A DNA stretch of 64,000 nucleotides from NCBI RefSeq assembly GCF_025630775.1, contig NZ_JAOSZE010000008.1, forward strand, positions 184,708 to 248,707, in the 5' to 3' direction. Source of the DNA: Actinoplanes sp. KI2. GTDB taxonomy: Bacteria; Actinomycetota; Actinomycetes; Mycobacteriales; Micromonosporaceae. This document shows positions 50,412-59,430 of the stretch, one piece after another. Both the position numbers and the translations under genes were made by a program. The notes below the pieces were generated by a model, which saw nothing but the letters and a program-made list of their open reading frames with translations, did not search any database and was not told the origin of the DNA. Numbering within the stretch: position 1 is the stretch's first letter; the number at the start of each line of letters is the position of its first letter.

Positions 50412-52558
50412 CGTTGCTGAGCATCGTGCTCCCGGTCTACCGGGTGCAGGGTTACCTGCGTCAATGCCTCGACTCGGTGCTGGAGCAGTCGTTCGGGGAC
50501 TTCGAGATCGTCGCGGTGAACGACTGCTCGCCCGACTACAGCGGGGAGATCCTCGCCGAGTACGCGGCCCGCGACGCCCGGGTCCGGGTGATCACCTCGG
50601 CCGCGAACGTCGGCCTCGGCCGCGCCCGCAACCTGGGCCTCGAGCACGCCCGCGGCGAGTACGTCTGGTTCCTCGACAGCGACGACTGGCTGGCCACCGG
50701 CGCGCTCGCCGCGGTCGGCGACCGGCTGCGCGCCACCGGGGCGGACGTGCTGGTGGTCGGCTGGGACCGGGTGCACTGGGACGGCCGGGTGCAGACCGGC
50801 TCGGCCCGGACGCTGCTCGGCGACGCGCCCCAGGTGTTCTCCGTGCAGCAGTGGCCGCAGGTGCTCGACGTGCTGCACGTGGCCTGGAACCGGGTGATCC
50901 GGCGGGAGTTGCTGGACCGGCTCGGCCTGGCCTTCGAGGCGGGCTGGTACGAGGACGTCTCGTTCACCTTCCCGTTGATGGTGGCCGCCCCGCGGATCAG
51001 CGGCCTGCCGCGCACCTGCGTGCACTACCGCCAGCGGCGCACCGGGGCGATCACCCGGACCGTGGGGGACCGGCACTTCGAGGTCTTCGAGCACTGGGAA
51101 CAGGCGCTCGCCCTCTGCGCCGAGTACGCCCGGACCCGCCCGGAAGCCTTCGGCGGACAGGTGCGCGGGCTGCTCTTCCGGCGGATGCTCTGGCACCTCA
51201 TGCGGGTGCTGCGGCACGACACCCGGGTGCCGCCCACCTCGCGCGCCCGCTTCTTCGCCGCGATGACCGAGATGTATCAGCGCCATCTGCCGCCGGGGGG
51301 CTTTCCGTCGCCGGGCGGCGGCGAGGGGCTGCGCTACCGGTTCGTGGCTCGCGGCGCGTACCGGTCGTACCAGCTCGCGGAGGTGATGATGCGCGCCACC
51401 CGCGGCGCGCAGCGGCTGGCCGGTCGCCCGTACGGCAAGCTGCGCCGGCGCGGCCGGCAGGCGTTCGGCCGCCTCTACTACCGGTCCCAGCTGCTGTTTC
51501 CGGTGGATCGGTCGCTCGCGTTGTACGCGGCGTACTGGTATCGGGGGGTCGCCTGCAACCCGGCGGCGATCGCGGCGAAGGCCGCCGACCTGGTGCCCGA
51601 GGTGCGCGCGGTCTGGGTGGTCGGGCCGGAGAGGGCGGCCGCGGTCCCGCCCGGTGTCGACTACGTGGTGGCCGGCACCCGGGCCTACTACCGCGCGCTG
51701 GCCCGCGCCCGCTACCTGATCAACAACGTCAACTGGCCGAATATGATGGTCAAGCGGCGCGGCACCACGCACGTGATGACCCACCACGGCACCCCGCTCA
51801 AGACGATGGGGATGGACCAGCTGGACCACCCGGGCGCGGTCCGGGACGCCGACTTCGCCGGGCAGATGCGCCGGGCCGACCGCTGGGACTTCTCGGTCAC
51901 CGCGAACGCGCACACCACGGTCGCCTGGGATCGGGCGTATCCGTGCGGGTACGAGACGCTCGAGGTCGGCTACCCGCGCAACGACCGGCTGGCGACCGCG
52001 ACCGGCGCCGAGGGTGCGGCGATCCGCGAGCGGCTGGGCATCGCGCCCGGCCGCCGGGTGGTGCTCTACCTGCCGACGTACCGCGAGTGGCTGCCGAAGG
52101 GCGCTCACGTCCTCGACGTGGAGCGCCTGGCCGCGGCGCTCGGCCCGGAGACCGTGCTGCTGGTGCGGTCGCACTACCTCTCGGCCGGCGCCCTGCTCGC
52201 GGGCCGGGTCGTGGACGTCTCCGGCCATCCGGCCGTCGAGGATCTCTATCTGGCCGCCGACGTGCTGCTGACCGACTACTCGTCGGCGATGTTCGACTTC
52301 GCCGTGCTCGACCGTCCATTGGTGATCTATGCGCCCGACTGGCCGGTCTACCGAGATCTGCGCGGCGTGTACTTCGACCTGCTGGCGGGGCCGCCCGGCC
52401 CGGTCGCCACGGAGTTCGGCGAGCTGCTCGAGATCTTCGAGGACGGTCGCTGGGACGACGCGGCGCGCCAGGCGTTCCGGGAGCGGTTCTGCTACCTCGA
52501 TGACGGTAATGCGGCTGAACGCGTGATTCGTCGGGTCTTTCGCGACCAGCGGCAATAA
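50408..52558 (+). CDS. GT2 glycosyltransferase fused to TagF-like CDP-glycerol/polyol-phosphate transferase
   Basis: A 716-aa cytosolic or membrane-bound protein. Residues 1-240 are a GT2 domain (LSIVLPVYRVQGYLRQCLDSVLEQSF, FLDSDDW, YEDVSFTFPL). Residues about 400-710 form a TagF/TarF-type domain with NNVNWPNMMVKRRGTTHVMTHHGTPLKTMG, VGYPRNDRL, VLYLPTYREW and LLTDYSSAMFDFAVLDRP. Such fusions build sugar-decorated polyol-phosphate chains of teichoic acids. GTG 50408 is coupled to the CDP-alcohol transferase. The TagGH-like exporter lies at 60485-62147. Confidence 0.9.
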   Translation: MTLLSIVLPVYRVQGYLRQCLDSVLEQSFGDFEIVAVNDCSPDYSGEILAEYAARDARVRVITSAANVGLGRARNLGLEHARGEYVWFLDSDDWLATGALAAVGDRLRATGADVLVVGWDRVHWDGRVQTGSARTLLGDAPQVFSVQQWPQVLDVLHVAWNRVIRRELLDRLGLAFEAGWYEDVSFTFPLMVAAPRISGLPRTCVHYRQRRTGAITRTVGDRHFEVFEHWEQALALCAEYARTRPEAFGGQVRGLLFRRMLWHLMRVLRHDTRVPPTSRARFFAAMTEMYQRHLPPGGFPSPGGGEGLRYRFVARGAYRSYQLAEVMMRATRGAQRLAGRPYGKLRRRGRQAFGRLYYRSQLLFPVDRSLALYAAYWYRGVACNPAAIAAKAADLVPEVRAVWVVGPERAAAVPPGVDYVVAGTRAYYRALARARYLINNVNWPNMMVKRRGTTHVMTHHGTPLKTMGMDQLDHPGAVRDADFAGQMRRADRWDFSVTANAHTTVAWDRAYPCGYETLEVGYPRNDRLATATGAEGAAIRERLGIAPGRRVVLYLPTYREWLPKGAHVLDVERLAAALGPETVLLVRSHYLSAGALLAGRVVDVSGHPAVEDLYLAADVLLTDYSSAMFDFAVLDRPLVIYAPDWPVYRDLRGVYFDLLAGPPGPVATEFGELLEIFEDGRWDDAARQAFRERFCYLDDGNAAERVIRRVFRDQRQ

Positions 52559-52699
52559 TGTGTAACCGGTCCGCTACTGTGCGCAAATGGCACGTTCACC
52601 CGATGGCGGCATATCGATACTCCTCGTCAAAGTGAGCTAGATCGCCGGCCACGTTGGGACCGGGATCATTGCCAGCTTTCCCGGCAGGAGGTAGAGACG

Positions 52700-53995
52700 G
52701 TGTCCACCGTCTTGCTGAAGGACGTCACCAAGGTGTGGCCCGATGGCACGATTGCCGTCAACCACGTGAGTCTCGACGTGGAGGACGGCGAGTTTCTCGT
52801 GCTCCTGGGCCCGTCCGGCTGCGGAAAGTCGACGATTCTGCGGATGATCGCCGGCCTGGAGGATCCGTCCGAAGGGGACATTCTCCTCAACGGTGACCCG
52901 GTGCTCGAATTGGCGCCGCGTGATCGCAGTATCGCCATGGTCTTTCAGGATTTCGCTCTTTATCCGCATATGACGGTGAACGATAATATCGGCTTTCCGC
53001 TTCGTTTGTCCGGTATGGAGACTAATAACCGGCTAGAGAAAGTTGGCGACGTCGCGAGCGCTCTCGGCATCGGTGACGTGCTCGGCCGCAAGCCCAGCCA
53101 GCTCTCCGGCGGGCAGCGCCAGCGGGTCGCGATGGGCCGCGCGATCGTGCGCCGCCCCGGCCTCTTCCTGATGGACGAGCCGCTGTCCAACCTCGACAGC
53201 GGCCTGCGCGCCGAGCTGCGCGCCGAGATCACCGGCCTCACCAGGGAGCTCGGCGTCACCACCATGTACGTGACGCACGACCAGGCCGAGGCGCTCACCA
53301 TGGCCGACCGGGTCGCGATCATGCGCAAGGGCGTCCTGCAGGACGTCGGCACCCCCACCGAGGTGTACGGGCGGCCGGCCACCCTCTACGTGGCCGCGTT
53401 CCTCGGCGCGCCCCGGATGAACCTGCTCGAGGCCTCGGTCTACGTCCACCTCGACCAGTACGTCACGCTGAACCTCGGCGAGCAGGCCCTCTACCTGCCG
53501 TGGAACGACATCCGGGCGCGGGCCGTGGCGCACTACCACGGCGAGCGCATCGTGGTCGGCATGCGGGCCGAGGCGCTCACCCCGGTCGCGCCGGACGTGC
53601 CGGGCGACGTTCTCCGCGGCCGGATCCGCTACCTCGAGCACCACGGGCACGAGTCGCTGGCGTACCTGGACATCGGCGCGACCGCGATCGTGGTGGACGA
53701 GATGGGCACCGGCAAGCCCGACCCCGAGCCGGGCGGCGCCTTCCGGCGCTTCGGCAGCACGCTGCAGAAGCTCACCGGCCGCGGCTCCGGCGCCACCGCG
53801 ACGGTGCAGCCCCCGGAGGAGCGGGTCAGCGTTCTCGACCCGGGCCGGCACCACCGCCGACCGGCCGAGCTGGCGGTCCGTCTGGCGCCGTACCCGGCCG
53901 TCTCTCCCGGGCACCCGCTCTCCATCGCGGTGCGGATGGACATGCTGCACTTCTTCGACGAGCGCGGCGATCGCATCGACGTCGGTTGGCGGTAG
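52700..53995 (+). CDS. ABC transporter ATPase, MsmK/UgpC-like
   Basis: A 431-aa ATPase with Walker A GPSGCGKST (37-45), the Q loop MVFQDFALYPHM, signature LSGGQRQRVAMGRA and Walker B LFLMDEPLSNLDS. The C-terminal 180 residues are a regulatory TOBE-type extension. Such proteins energise several sugar-import permeases in actinomycetes (MsiK-like). No permease or binding protein is adjacent. GTG 52700 follows a strong AGGAGGT site (52684-52690). It is 1.5 kb upstream of the beta-PGM/GH65 pair, so disaccharide import is plausible. Confidence 0.9.
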   Translation: MSTVLLKDVTKVWPDGTIAVNHVSLDVEDGEFLVLLGPSGCGKSTILRMIAGLEDPSEGDILLNGDPVLELAPRDRSIAMVFQDFALYPHMTVNDNIGFPLRLSGMETNNRLEKVGDVASALGIGDVLGRKPSQLSGGQRQRVAMGRAIVRRPGLFLMDEPLSNLDSGLRAELRAEITGLTRELGVTTMYVTHDQAEALTMADRVAIMRKGVLQDVGTPTEVYGRPATLYVAAFLGAPRMNLLEASVYVHLDQYVTLNLGEQALYLPWNDIRARAVAHYHGERIVVGMRAEALTPVAPDVPGDVLRGRIRYLEHHGHESLAYLDIGATAIVVDEMGTGKPDPEPGGAFRRFGSTLQKLTGRGSGATATVQPPEERVSVLDPGRHHRRPAELAVRLAPYPAVSPGHPLSIAVRMDMLHFFDERGDRIDVGWR

Positions 53996-54112
53996 CGGGC
54001 CCGGTCCGCCGCCCTGTTCACCTTGGTTCCGCAGGTGCTGGGCGGCTGGTTGGACGGGCCCGGTGCTACCGGCAGGGCGCAGCGCGTAGGCTGCACGACG
54101 GTGGAGGAGAGT

Positions 54113-54583
54113 ATGAGCCAAAGCGTGCGTTCGGCTCCGGGTGCGGAGTCGAGCGTCCTGACCGGCTCGCCCTCCGCCGCTCCCCAGCTCCTCGACCGCC
54201 GCTTCGGGCGGGACGAGATCGCCGTGGTGCGCCACGAGGTCTCCGGCCGGCTGGCCGCGGTCGGCCTCGGCGGCGACCGGTTGCAGGGCTTCGTGCTCGC
54301 GGTCAACGAGGTGATCACCAACGTCGTGCTGCACGCGGGCGGCCAGGGGCGCGCGGTGCTCTGGCTGGCCGGCGGCTCGGCGTGGTGCACGGTCACCGAC
54401 GCGGGCCCCGGCATCCCGGCGCACTACCTGCGCCGGCCCGAGGTGCCCGAGGCGTTCGAGGTGGGCGGCCGGGGCATCTGGCTGGCCCACCAGCTCTGCG
54501 ACGAGGTCACCGTGGCGACCGGCCCGATCGGTACCACGATCGGGCTGCGAATCGCGTTACCACGCCGGGCGTCATCCAACTGA
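54113..54583 (+). CDS. RsbW/SpoIIAB-type anti-sigma or regulatory ATPase
   Basis: A 156-aa GHKL ATPase without a membrane or sensor part. The N box NEVITNVVLHAGG, G1 box TDAGPGIP and G2-like GGRGIWLAHQLCD are visible. Members bind sigma factors or phosphorylate STAS-domain antagonists. The partner is not encoded nearby. ATG 54113 has a GGAGGAGA site. The first 40 residues are disordered and Ser-rich. Confidence 0.88.
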   Translation: MSQSVRSAPGAESSVLTGSPSAAPQLLDRRFGRDEIAVVRHEVSGRLAAVGLGGDRLQGFVLAVNEVITNVVLHAGGQGRAVLWLAGGSAWCTVTDAGPGIPAHYLRRPEVPEAFEVGGRGIWLAHQLCDEVTVATGPIGTTIGLRIALPRRASSN

Positions 54584-54674
54584 AACAGCAGTTTGAACAG
54601 GGCGTAAAGCCCGCCGAAAATGTGAAGGCGCCCTTCGGGACTCGCGGCGAGCCGCATGCGACTACATTGGGCGC

Positions 54675-55415
54675 GTGCTCGGACTACCTCAGCATGTGAC
54701 CGCATGCCTATTTGATCTTGATGGCGTGCTCACCCAGACCGCCCTTGTGCACAATGCCGCGTGGAAACAAACGTTCGACACGTTTCTCCAGACGCGGTCG
54801 GCTCAGCACGGCGAGCCATTCGTGCCCTTCGACTCCGGGGCCGACTACCAGCGCTTCGTGGACGGCCGGCCACGCGCCGACGGCGTCCGAACCTTCCTCG
54901 CCTCTCGTGGTATCACCCTGCCCGAGGGCAGCCCGGACGACGGTCCCGACCAGTTGACCGTGAACGGCATCGGCAACAAGAAGAACGCCGTGGTGCTGCA
55001 GAAGATCAAAGAGGGCGCCGTGCAGGTCTACCCGGGCTCGGTGGAGTACCTGAAGGCCGCCCGCGACGCCGGACTCCGCCGTGTCGTCGTCTCGGCCAGC
55101 GCCAACTGCAAGGACGTACTGGAGGCGGCCGGCATAGCCGACCTCATCGAGGAGCGCGTGGACGGTGTGACCGCCCGCGAGCAAAGCTTGCCGGGCAAGC
55201 CGGCACCCGACACTTTTCTGTACGGGGCAAAACTGCTGGGTCTGCCGCCGGCGGCATGCGCCGTCTTCGAGGACGCCCAGGCGGGCGTCGCCGCAGGCCG
55301 GGCCGGTCATTTCGGGATCGTGGTCGGTGTGGACCGCGTCGGGCAGCATGACGCTTTGTTGGAGCACGGCGCCGACATCGTTGTCACAGACCTGTCCGAA
55401 CTCCTGACGCGCTGA
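54675..55415 (+). CDS. Beta-phosphoglucomutase-family HAD phosphatase
   Basis: A 246-aa HAD protein with motif I CLFDLDGVLTQT (nucleophile D14, acid/base D16), a cap that includes FVPFDSGADYQRFVDGRPRADG, motif II VVVSASANC and motif III/IV KPAPDTF then VFEDAQAGVAAGRAG. This cap is typical of beta-phosphoglucomutases. It converts beta-glucose 1-phosphate to glucose 6-phosphate. It precedes the GH65 phosphorylase by 60 bases, the classic pairing. GTG 54675. Confidence 0.9.
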   Translation: MLGLPQHVTACLFDLDGVLTQTALVHNAAWKQTFDTFLQTRSAQHGEPFVPFDSGADYQRFVDGRPRADGVRTFLASRGITLPEGSPDDGPDQLTVNGIGNKKNAVVLQKIKEGAVQVYPGSVEYLKAARDAGLRRVVVSASANCKDVLEAAGIADLIEERVDGVTAREQSLPGKPAPDTFLYGAKLLGLPPAACAVFEDAQAGVAAGRAGHFGIVVGVDRVGQHDALLEHGADIVVTDLSELLTR

Positions 55416-55475
55416 GCCACGTATCAGCGTTCGATATCTTTCACGACTTTCTCTTTTCATTCGAGAGGCACCACC

Positions 55476-57842
55476 GTGATCCGTGAACGGGCATATCCCG
55501 TGGACCCCTGGCACATCCGGGAGACCCGGCTCGACCTGGACCTGCTGGCCCAGTCCGAGTCGGTGTTCGCGCTCGCCAACGGGCACATCGGGATACGCGG
55601 GAACCTGGACGAGGGCGAGCCGCACGGCCTGCCGGGCACCTACCTGAACTCGTTCTACGAGCTGCGCCCGCTGCCGTACGCCGAGGCCGGATACGGCTTC
55701 CCCGAGTCCGGCCAGACGATGATCAACGTGACCAACGCCAAGCTCATGCGGCTGCTGGTCGACGACGAGCCGTTCGACGTGCGGTACGGCGACCTCCGCT
55801 CCCACGAGCGGGTGCTCGACCTGCGAGCCGGCACCCTGGAGCGCACCGTCGAGTGGGTCTCCCCCTCCGGTCAGGCGATCCGGGTGCGCACCGTGCGGCT
55901 GGTCTCGTTCACCCAGCGCGCCGTGGTCGCCTTCCTCTACGAGGTGGAGCCGCTCGACGCCTCGGCCCGGCTGATCCTGCAGTCCGAACTGGTCGCCAAC
56001 GAGCAGCTGCCGCCGATGAGCAAGGACCCGCGGGTCGCCGCCGTGCTCGACCACCCGCTGCAGGCCGAGGAGATGATCGAGCAGCGCACCGGCGGGCTGC
56101 TGGTGCACTGCACCAAGGCCAGCGACCTGCGGATGGCCGCGGCCATGGAGCACCTCGTCGAGGCGCCCGGCAAGCATGCGATCACCACCGAGGGGCACCC
56201 CGACTGGCTGCGCACGACGGTGGCCACCAAGCTCGAGCCGGGCCAGAAGCTGCGGGTGGTCAAGCTCGCCGCGTACGGCTGGTCCGGCAGCCGCTCGTTG
56301 CCCGCCATCCGCGACCAGGTCGGCGCCGCGCTCGCCAGCGCCCGGCTGGACGGCTGGGAGGGACTGGTCGAGGCCCAGCGGGAATACCTGGACGCCTTCT
56401 GGGACCACTCCGACGTCAAGGTCGAGGGCGACCCCGAGGTGCAGCAGGCCGTGCGCTTCGGCCTGTTCCACACGCTGCAGGCCGGCGCCCGGGCCGAGCA
56501 GCGGCCGATCGGCTCCAAAGGCCTCTCCGGCCCCGGCTACGACGGCCACACGTTCTGGGACGCGGAGACGTTCGTGTTGCCCGCCCTGACCTACACCCAG
56601 CCCTCGGCGGCGGCGGACGTGCTGCGCTGGCGGCACTCGACGCTGGACCTGGCCCGGGAGCGGGCGCAGACGCTGGGCCTGCAGGGCGCGGCGTTCCCGT
56701 GGCGGACGATCCGCGGGCAGGAGTGCTCGGCGTACTGGCCGGCCGGCACCGCGGGATTCCACATCGGCGCCGACATCGCCGACGCGGTCCGCCGGTACGT
56801 GCAGGCCACCGGCGACTACGACTTCGAGCGCGAGGTCGGCCTCGAACTGCTCATCGAGACCGCACGCCTGTGGCGGTCGCTGGGCCACCACGACCGGCAC
56901 GGCCGCTTCCACATCGACGGGGTCACCGGCCCCGACGAGTACACCGCCGTGGTGGACGACAACATCTACACCAACCTGATGGCGCAGCAGAACATGTTCA
57001 GCGCCGTCGAGGCGGCCAAACGTCATCCCGACCTGGCCCGCAAGCTGGGCGTCGACGACGAGGAGATGGCCTCCTGGCGGGACGCGGCGGCGGCCGTGCA
57101 CATCCCGTACGACCGGGAACTGCAGGTCCACCAGCAGTCGGAGGGCTTCACCCGGCTGCAGGAATGGGACTTCGAGAACACGCCGCCCGAGGCGTACCCG
57201 CTGCTGCTCAACTACCCGTACTTCGACCTGTACCGCAAGCAGGTGGTCAAGCAGGCCGACCTGGTGATGGCGATGTACATCCGGGGCGACGCGTTCACCC
57301 CGGAGGAGAAGCAGCGCAACTTCGCCTACTACGACGCGCGGACCGTCCGGGACTCCTCGCTGTCGGCGTGCATCCAGGCCGTGATGGCGGCCGAGGTGGG
57401 CCACCTCGAGCTGGCCCACGACTACCTGGGCGAGGCCGCCCTGATGGACCTGCACGACCTGCACCAGAACTCGCGCGACGGGGTGCACGTGGCGTCGCTG
57501 GCCGGCACCTGGATCTCGCTGATCGCCGGCCTCGGCGGCATGCGCGACTTCAACGGCCAGCTGTCGTTCGCGCCGCGCCTGCCCAGCCGGATCAACAACC
57601 TGGAGTTCTCGCTGCTCTGGCGGGGGCTGCGGCTGCGGGTGAACGTGACCGCCCACGAGGTGACCTACTCGCTGCGCAACGGCGGCGGCTCGGCCCGGCT
57701 GGTGCTGCAGCACCACGGCAAGGAGGTCGAGGTGACCCAGGTGAAGCCGGTGAGCGTGCCGATCCCGCCGGCCGGCCCGGTCGGCCCGCCGCCCACCCAG
57801 CCGGCCGGTCGCGCGCCGGTGCGCCGGGCACCGCAGGACTGA
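55476..57842 (+). CDS. Glycoside hydrolase family 65 phosphorylase
   Basis: A 788-aa inverting disaccharide phosphorylase. The catalytic acid is Glu488 in TGPDEY (484-489). The N-terminal super-beta-sandwich domain starts YPVDPWHIRETRLDL and contains FALANGHIGIRGNLDE. FWDAETFVLPALTYTQPSAA and the C-terminal GMRDFNGQLSFAP are also family hallmarks. It phosphorolyses an alpha-glucoside (trehalose, maltose or kojibiose; the motif set does not separate these) to beta-glucose 1-phosphate, which the adjacent beta-PGM uses. The start in use is a GTG at 55476. Confidence 0.93.
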   Translation: MIRERAYPVDPWHIRETRLDLDLLAQSESVFALANGHIGIRGNLDEGEPHGLPGTYLNSFYELRPLPYAEAGYGFPESGQTMINVTNAKLMRLLVDDEPFDVRYGDLRSHERVLDLRAGTLERTVEWVSPSGQAIRVRTVRLVSFTQRAVVAFLYEVEPLDASARLILQSELVANEQLPPMSKDPRVAAVLDHPLQAEEMIEQRTGGLLVHCTKASDLRMAAAMEHLVEAPGKHAITTEGHPDWLRTTVATKLEPGQKLRVVKLAAYGWSGSRSLPAIRDQVGAALASARLDGWEGLVEAQREYLDAFWDHSDVKVEGDPEVQQAVRFGLFHTLQAGARAEQRPIGSKGLSGPGYDGHTFWDAETFVLPALTYTQPSAAADVLRWRHSTLDLARERAQTLGLQGAAFPWRTIRGQECSAYWPAGTAGFHIGADIADAVRRYVQATGDYDFEREVGLELLIETARLWRSLGHHDRHGRFHIDGVTGPDEYTAVVDDNIYTNLMAQQNMFSAVEAAKRHPDLARKLGVDDEEMASWRDAAAAVHIPYDRELQVHQQSEGFTRLQEWDFENTPPEAYPLLLNYPYFDLYRKQVVKQADLVMAMYIRGDAFTPEEKQRNFAYYDARTVRDSSLSACIQAVMAAEVGHLELAHDYLGEAALMDLHDLHQNSRDGVHVASLAGTWISLIAGLGGMRDFNGQLSFAPRLPSRINNLEFSLLWRGLRLRVNVTAHEVTYSLRNGGGSARLVLQHHGKEVEVTQVKPVSVPIPPAGPVGPPPTQPAGRAPVRRAPQD

Positions 57843-57852
57843 CCGGAAATGA

Positions 57853-57884
57853 CGAGGCCCCCGCGAACGTTCGCAGGGGCCTCG
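57853..57884. terminator. Bidirectional terminator between GH65 and the secreted LAS-like enzyme
   Basis: CGAGGCCCC (57853-57861) pairs with GGGGCCTCG (57876-57884); inside, GCGAACGTTCGC is a further palindrome after one mismatch. It sits in the 58-bp gap between two convergent genes and is flanked by AAT and ATT. Confidence 0.85.
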
Positions 57885-57900
57885 CCATTCGTTTCCGGAG

Positions 57901-58941
57901 CTAGAGCACCGATACGTGCACGTGGTCCATGTGGGCGCTCACGCCGTGATAGGTGTGCCAGTTACCGGTCGCGGGGAACCAGATCTGCTTGTACCAGATG
58001 ACGTAGTAGATGCCCAACCGGTCGGCATTGCGTACCAGGAACGCCATCAGGTTGTTGCCGTAGTTCTTCATGTCGGCGTTGTGCGCGTTGGAGAATCCGC
58101 TCTTCTGCAGGGACCAGTCGCAGGCCCTGCCCTTGGGATGCTCGAACGGCCCGCCATTGCGGTGACAGCCGACGAATCGATTGAAGCCCGCCTTCTTCAC
58201 CTCTTGGTAGAGGTGCAGCATACGCGGAGTGATGCAACCGTCGGTGGTCGGATCGTCGACGGTGCATTTCTCCGGCGAGAAACCGCCGTCGGCATTACGC
58301 GGGGCGGGCGCCGCCGTCTTGGAGACCGCGTCGACGAAACCGCCGGTGAGGCTCGTGCCGCCGACCAGGGCCAGCGCCTTTTCGGCCGCGGCCTTCTGCT
58401 TCGACATCGCGAGCAGGTTGGTCTGCTGCGACTTGACCTCGGCGTCGAGCGCGGCCTTCTGCGCACTGACCTCGTCGATCGCGGTGTTGAGCTCGTGCAG
58501 CTTGCGGTCGTGCAAGCTGTTGATCTCCTCCAGCGAGACCGCCTTGGCGAAGAAGTCGTCCGACCCCTGGCTGCCGAGCAGGTAACTGGCGGCGCCGAGG
58601 TGGCCGGTGGCGTACTGCTGCGCGGCGATCGCGTTGACCTCGGGAATCAGCCTGTCCCGCTTGGCCTCGGCCAGGGTGATCTTGACGCCCAGATCCTTCT
58701 GGGTCGCGGTCGACTTCGTGACCGCCGCCTTGGCCTGCACGTATTTCCGGTTCGACGACTCCAGCACGTCGTTGAGCGTGGCGTTCGCCTCGACGTCGTC
58801 GGAGCCCTCGTCCGGCGTGGCCGCGGTGGACGGCGAGGTGTCCGGGTCGGCGCTCGCGGGGGCGGCCGGTGCGGCCAGCAACGAGAGGCCCACGAGCGGT
58901 GCCAGTGCCACGATTAGCCACCGGCGGGGTCGTACGGTCAT
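57901..58941 (-). CDS. Secreted coiled-coil protein with C-terminal LAS-type metallopeptidase-like domain
   Basis: A 346-aa protein. A signal peptide (cleavage near ASA-DP, residue 31) is followed by a long coiled coil (about 55-190) and a C-terminal domain (about 225-346). That domain has HPKGRACDW, which fits the HxxGxAxD zinc motif of LAS/M15-type enzymes (H268, D275), and a terminal DHVHVS (H340, H342). Two cysteine pairs (226/236 and 259/274) are present. A peptidoglycan-cleaving role is inferred, supported by the c-di-AMP riboswitch ahead of it. ATG 58941 has GGAAGG. A paralogue lies divergently at 59431. Confidence 0.82.
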   Translation of the reverse strand: MTVRPRRWLIVALAPLVGLSLLAAPAAPASADPDTSPSTAATPDEGSDDVEANATLNDVLESSNRKYVQAKAAVTKSTATQKDLGVKITLAEAKRDRLIPEVNAIAAQQYATGHLGAASYLLGSQGSDDFFAKAVSLEEINSLHDRKLHELNTAIDEVSAQKAALDAEVKSQQTNLLAMSKQKAAAEKALALVGGTSLTGGFVDAVSKTAAPAPRNADGGFSPEKCTVDDPTTDGCITPRMLHLYQEVKKAGFNRFVGCHRNGGPFEHPKGRACDWSLQKSGFSNAHNADMKNYGNNLMAFLVRNADRLGIYYVIWYKQIWFPATGNWHTYHGVSAHMDHVHVSVL

Positions 58942-58960
58942 TCACGTTCCTTCCGGTTAA

Positions 58961-59110
58961 CCGCCGACCGGGTTAGCTGACGGGTTCGGGACGGAAGCGA
59001 TCCCTACCGCTCGCGCGGATTCACCCCAGGTGAGGAACAGTGGTTCCCCGGCTCGCCTCGCGGCGATTGGGCGGTGGTCTGCCGGCACCTCGGGGGCGGC
59101 GCCTCGGCGG
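58961..59110 (-). promoter_or_regulatory. Cyclic di-AMP riboswitch (ydaO/yuaA type), minus strand
   Basis: On the minus strand the leader contains the conserved ydaO blocks in order: CAATCGCC, GCGAGCCGGGGAACC, GGGGTGAATCCGCGCGAGCG, CTTCCGTCCCGAACCCGTCAGCTAACC. A closing stem CCGCCGA/TCGGCGG joins 59110-59104 to 58967-58961. It ends about 20 bases before the start codon of the secreted enzyme. c-di-AMP binding is inferred from the motif; ends are approximate. Confidence 0.85.
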
Positions 59111-59270
59111 CAGAGCCGTCGCGAGTTTACCTGAGGCCAAGCCATCCTTCAGCGCCCAGGAAACGCGAATGCGGTGATCGTCCGGCAACGGTGCGTAAGA
59201 AAGTGACCACGGGTTATCGAGGAATTGCGCAGAGTGCGAGATCTGTCGATCAATCGATATCATGGGTATG

Positions 59271-59417
59271 GTCGGACCCGGTCCCCACCCGGGGACCGCC
59301 GCCTAATCGCCCTTGGGGCGAGCCGGGGAACCAAATTGTTTCCTCGGGGTGAATCCGCGCAAGCGGTAGGGATAGCTTCCGTCCCGAACCCGTCAGCTAA
59401 CTCGGTCGGCGGCCGAC
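59271..59417 (+). promoter_or_regulatory. Cyclic di-AMP riboswitch (ydaO/yuaA type), plus strand
   Basis: The same blocks occur on the plus strand: CCGCCTAATCGCC, GCGAGCCGGGGAACC, CGGGGTGAATCCGCGCAAGC, CTTCCGTCCCGAACCCGTCAG, CTAAC. GTCGG (59271-59275) can pair with CCGAC (59413-59417), closing the element directly before the GGAAGGA ribosome site (59418-59424). With its minus-strand twin it makes a long imperfect inverted repeat. The 160 bases between the two (59111-59270) must hold both promoters. Confidence 0.85.
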
Positions 59418-59430
59418 GGAAGGAACTGTT

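Noticed and set aside
48563..52558. Single 1331-codon plus-strand frame covering both the CDP-alcohol transferase and the GT2-TagF regions
   Set aside because: Its first 615 codons are an out-of-frame shadow of the CDP-alcohol transferase; the real second gene begins at the GTG at 50408.
54708..57716. 1002-codon minus-strand frame
   Set aside because: It is the antisense of the beta-PGM and GH65 genes, which carry catalytic motifs.
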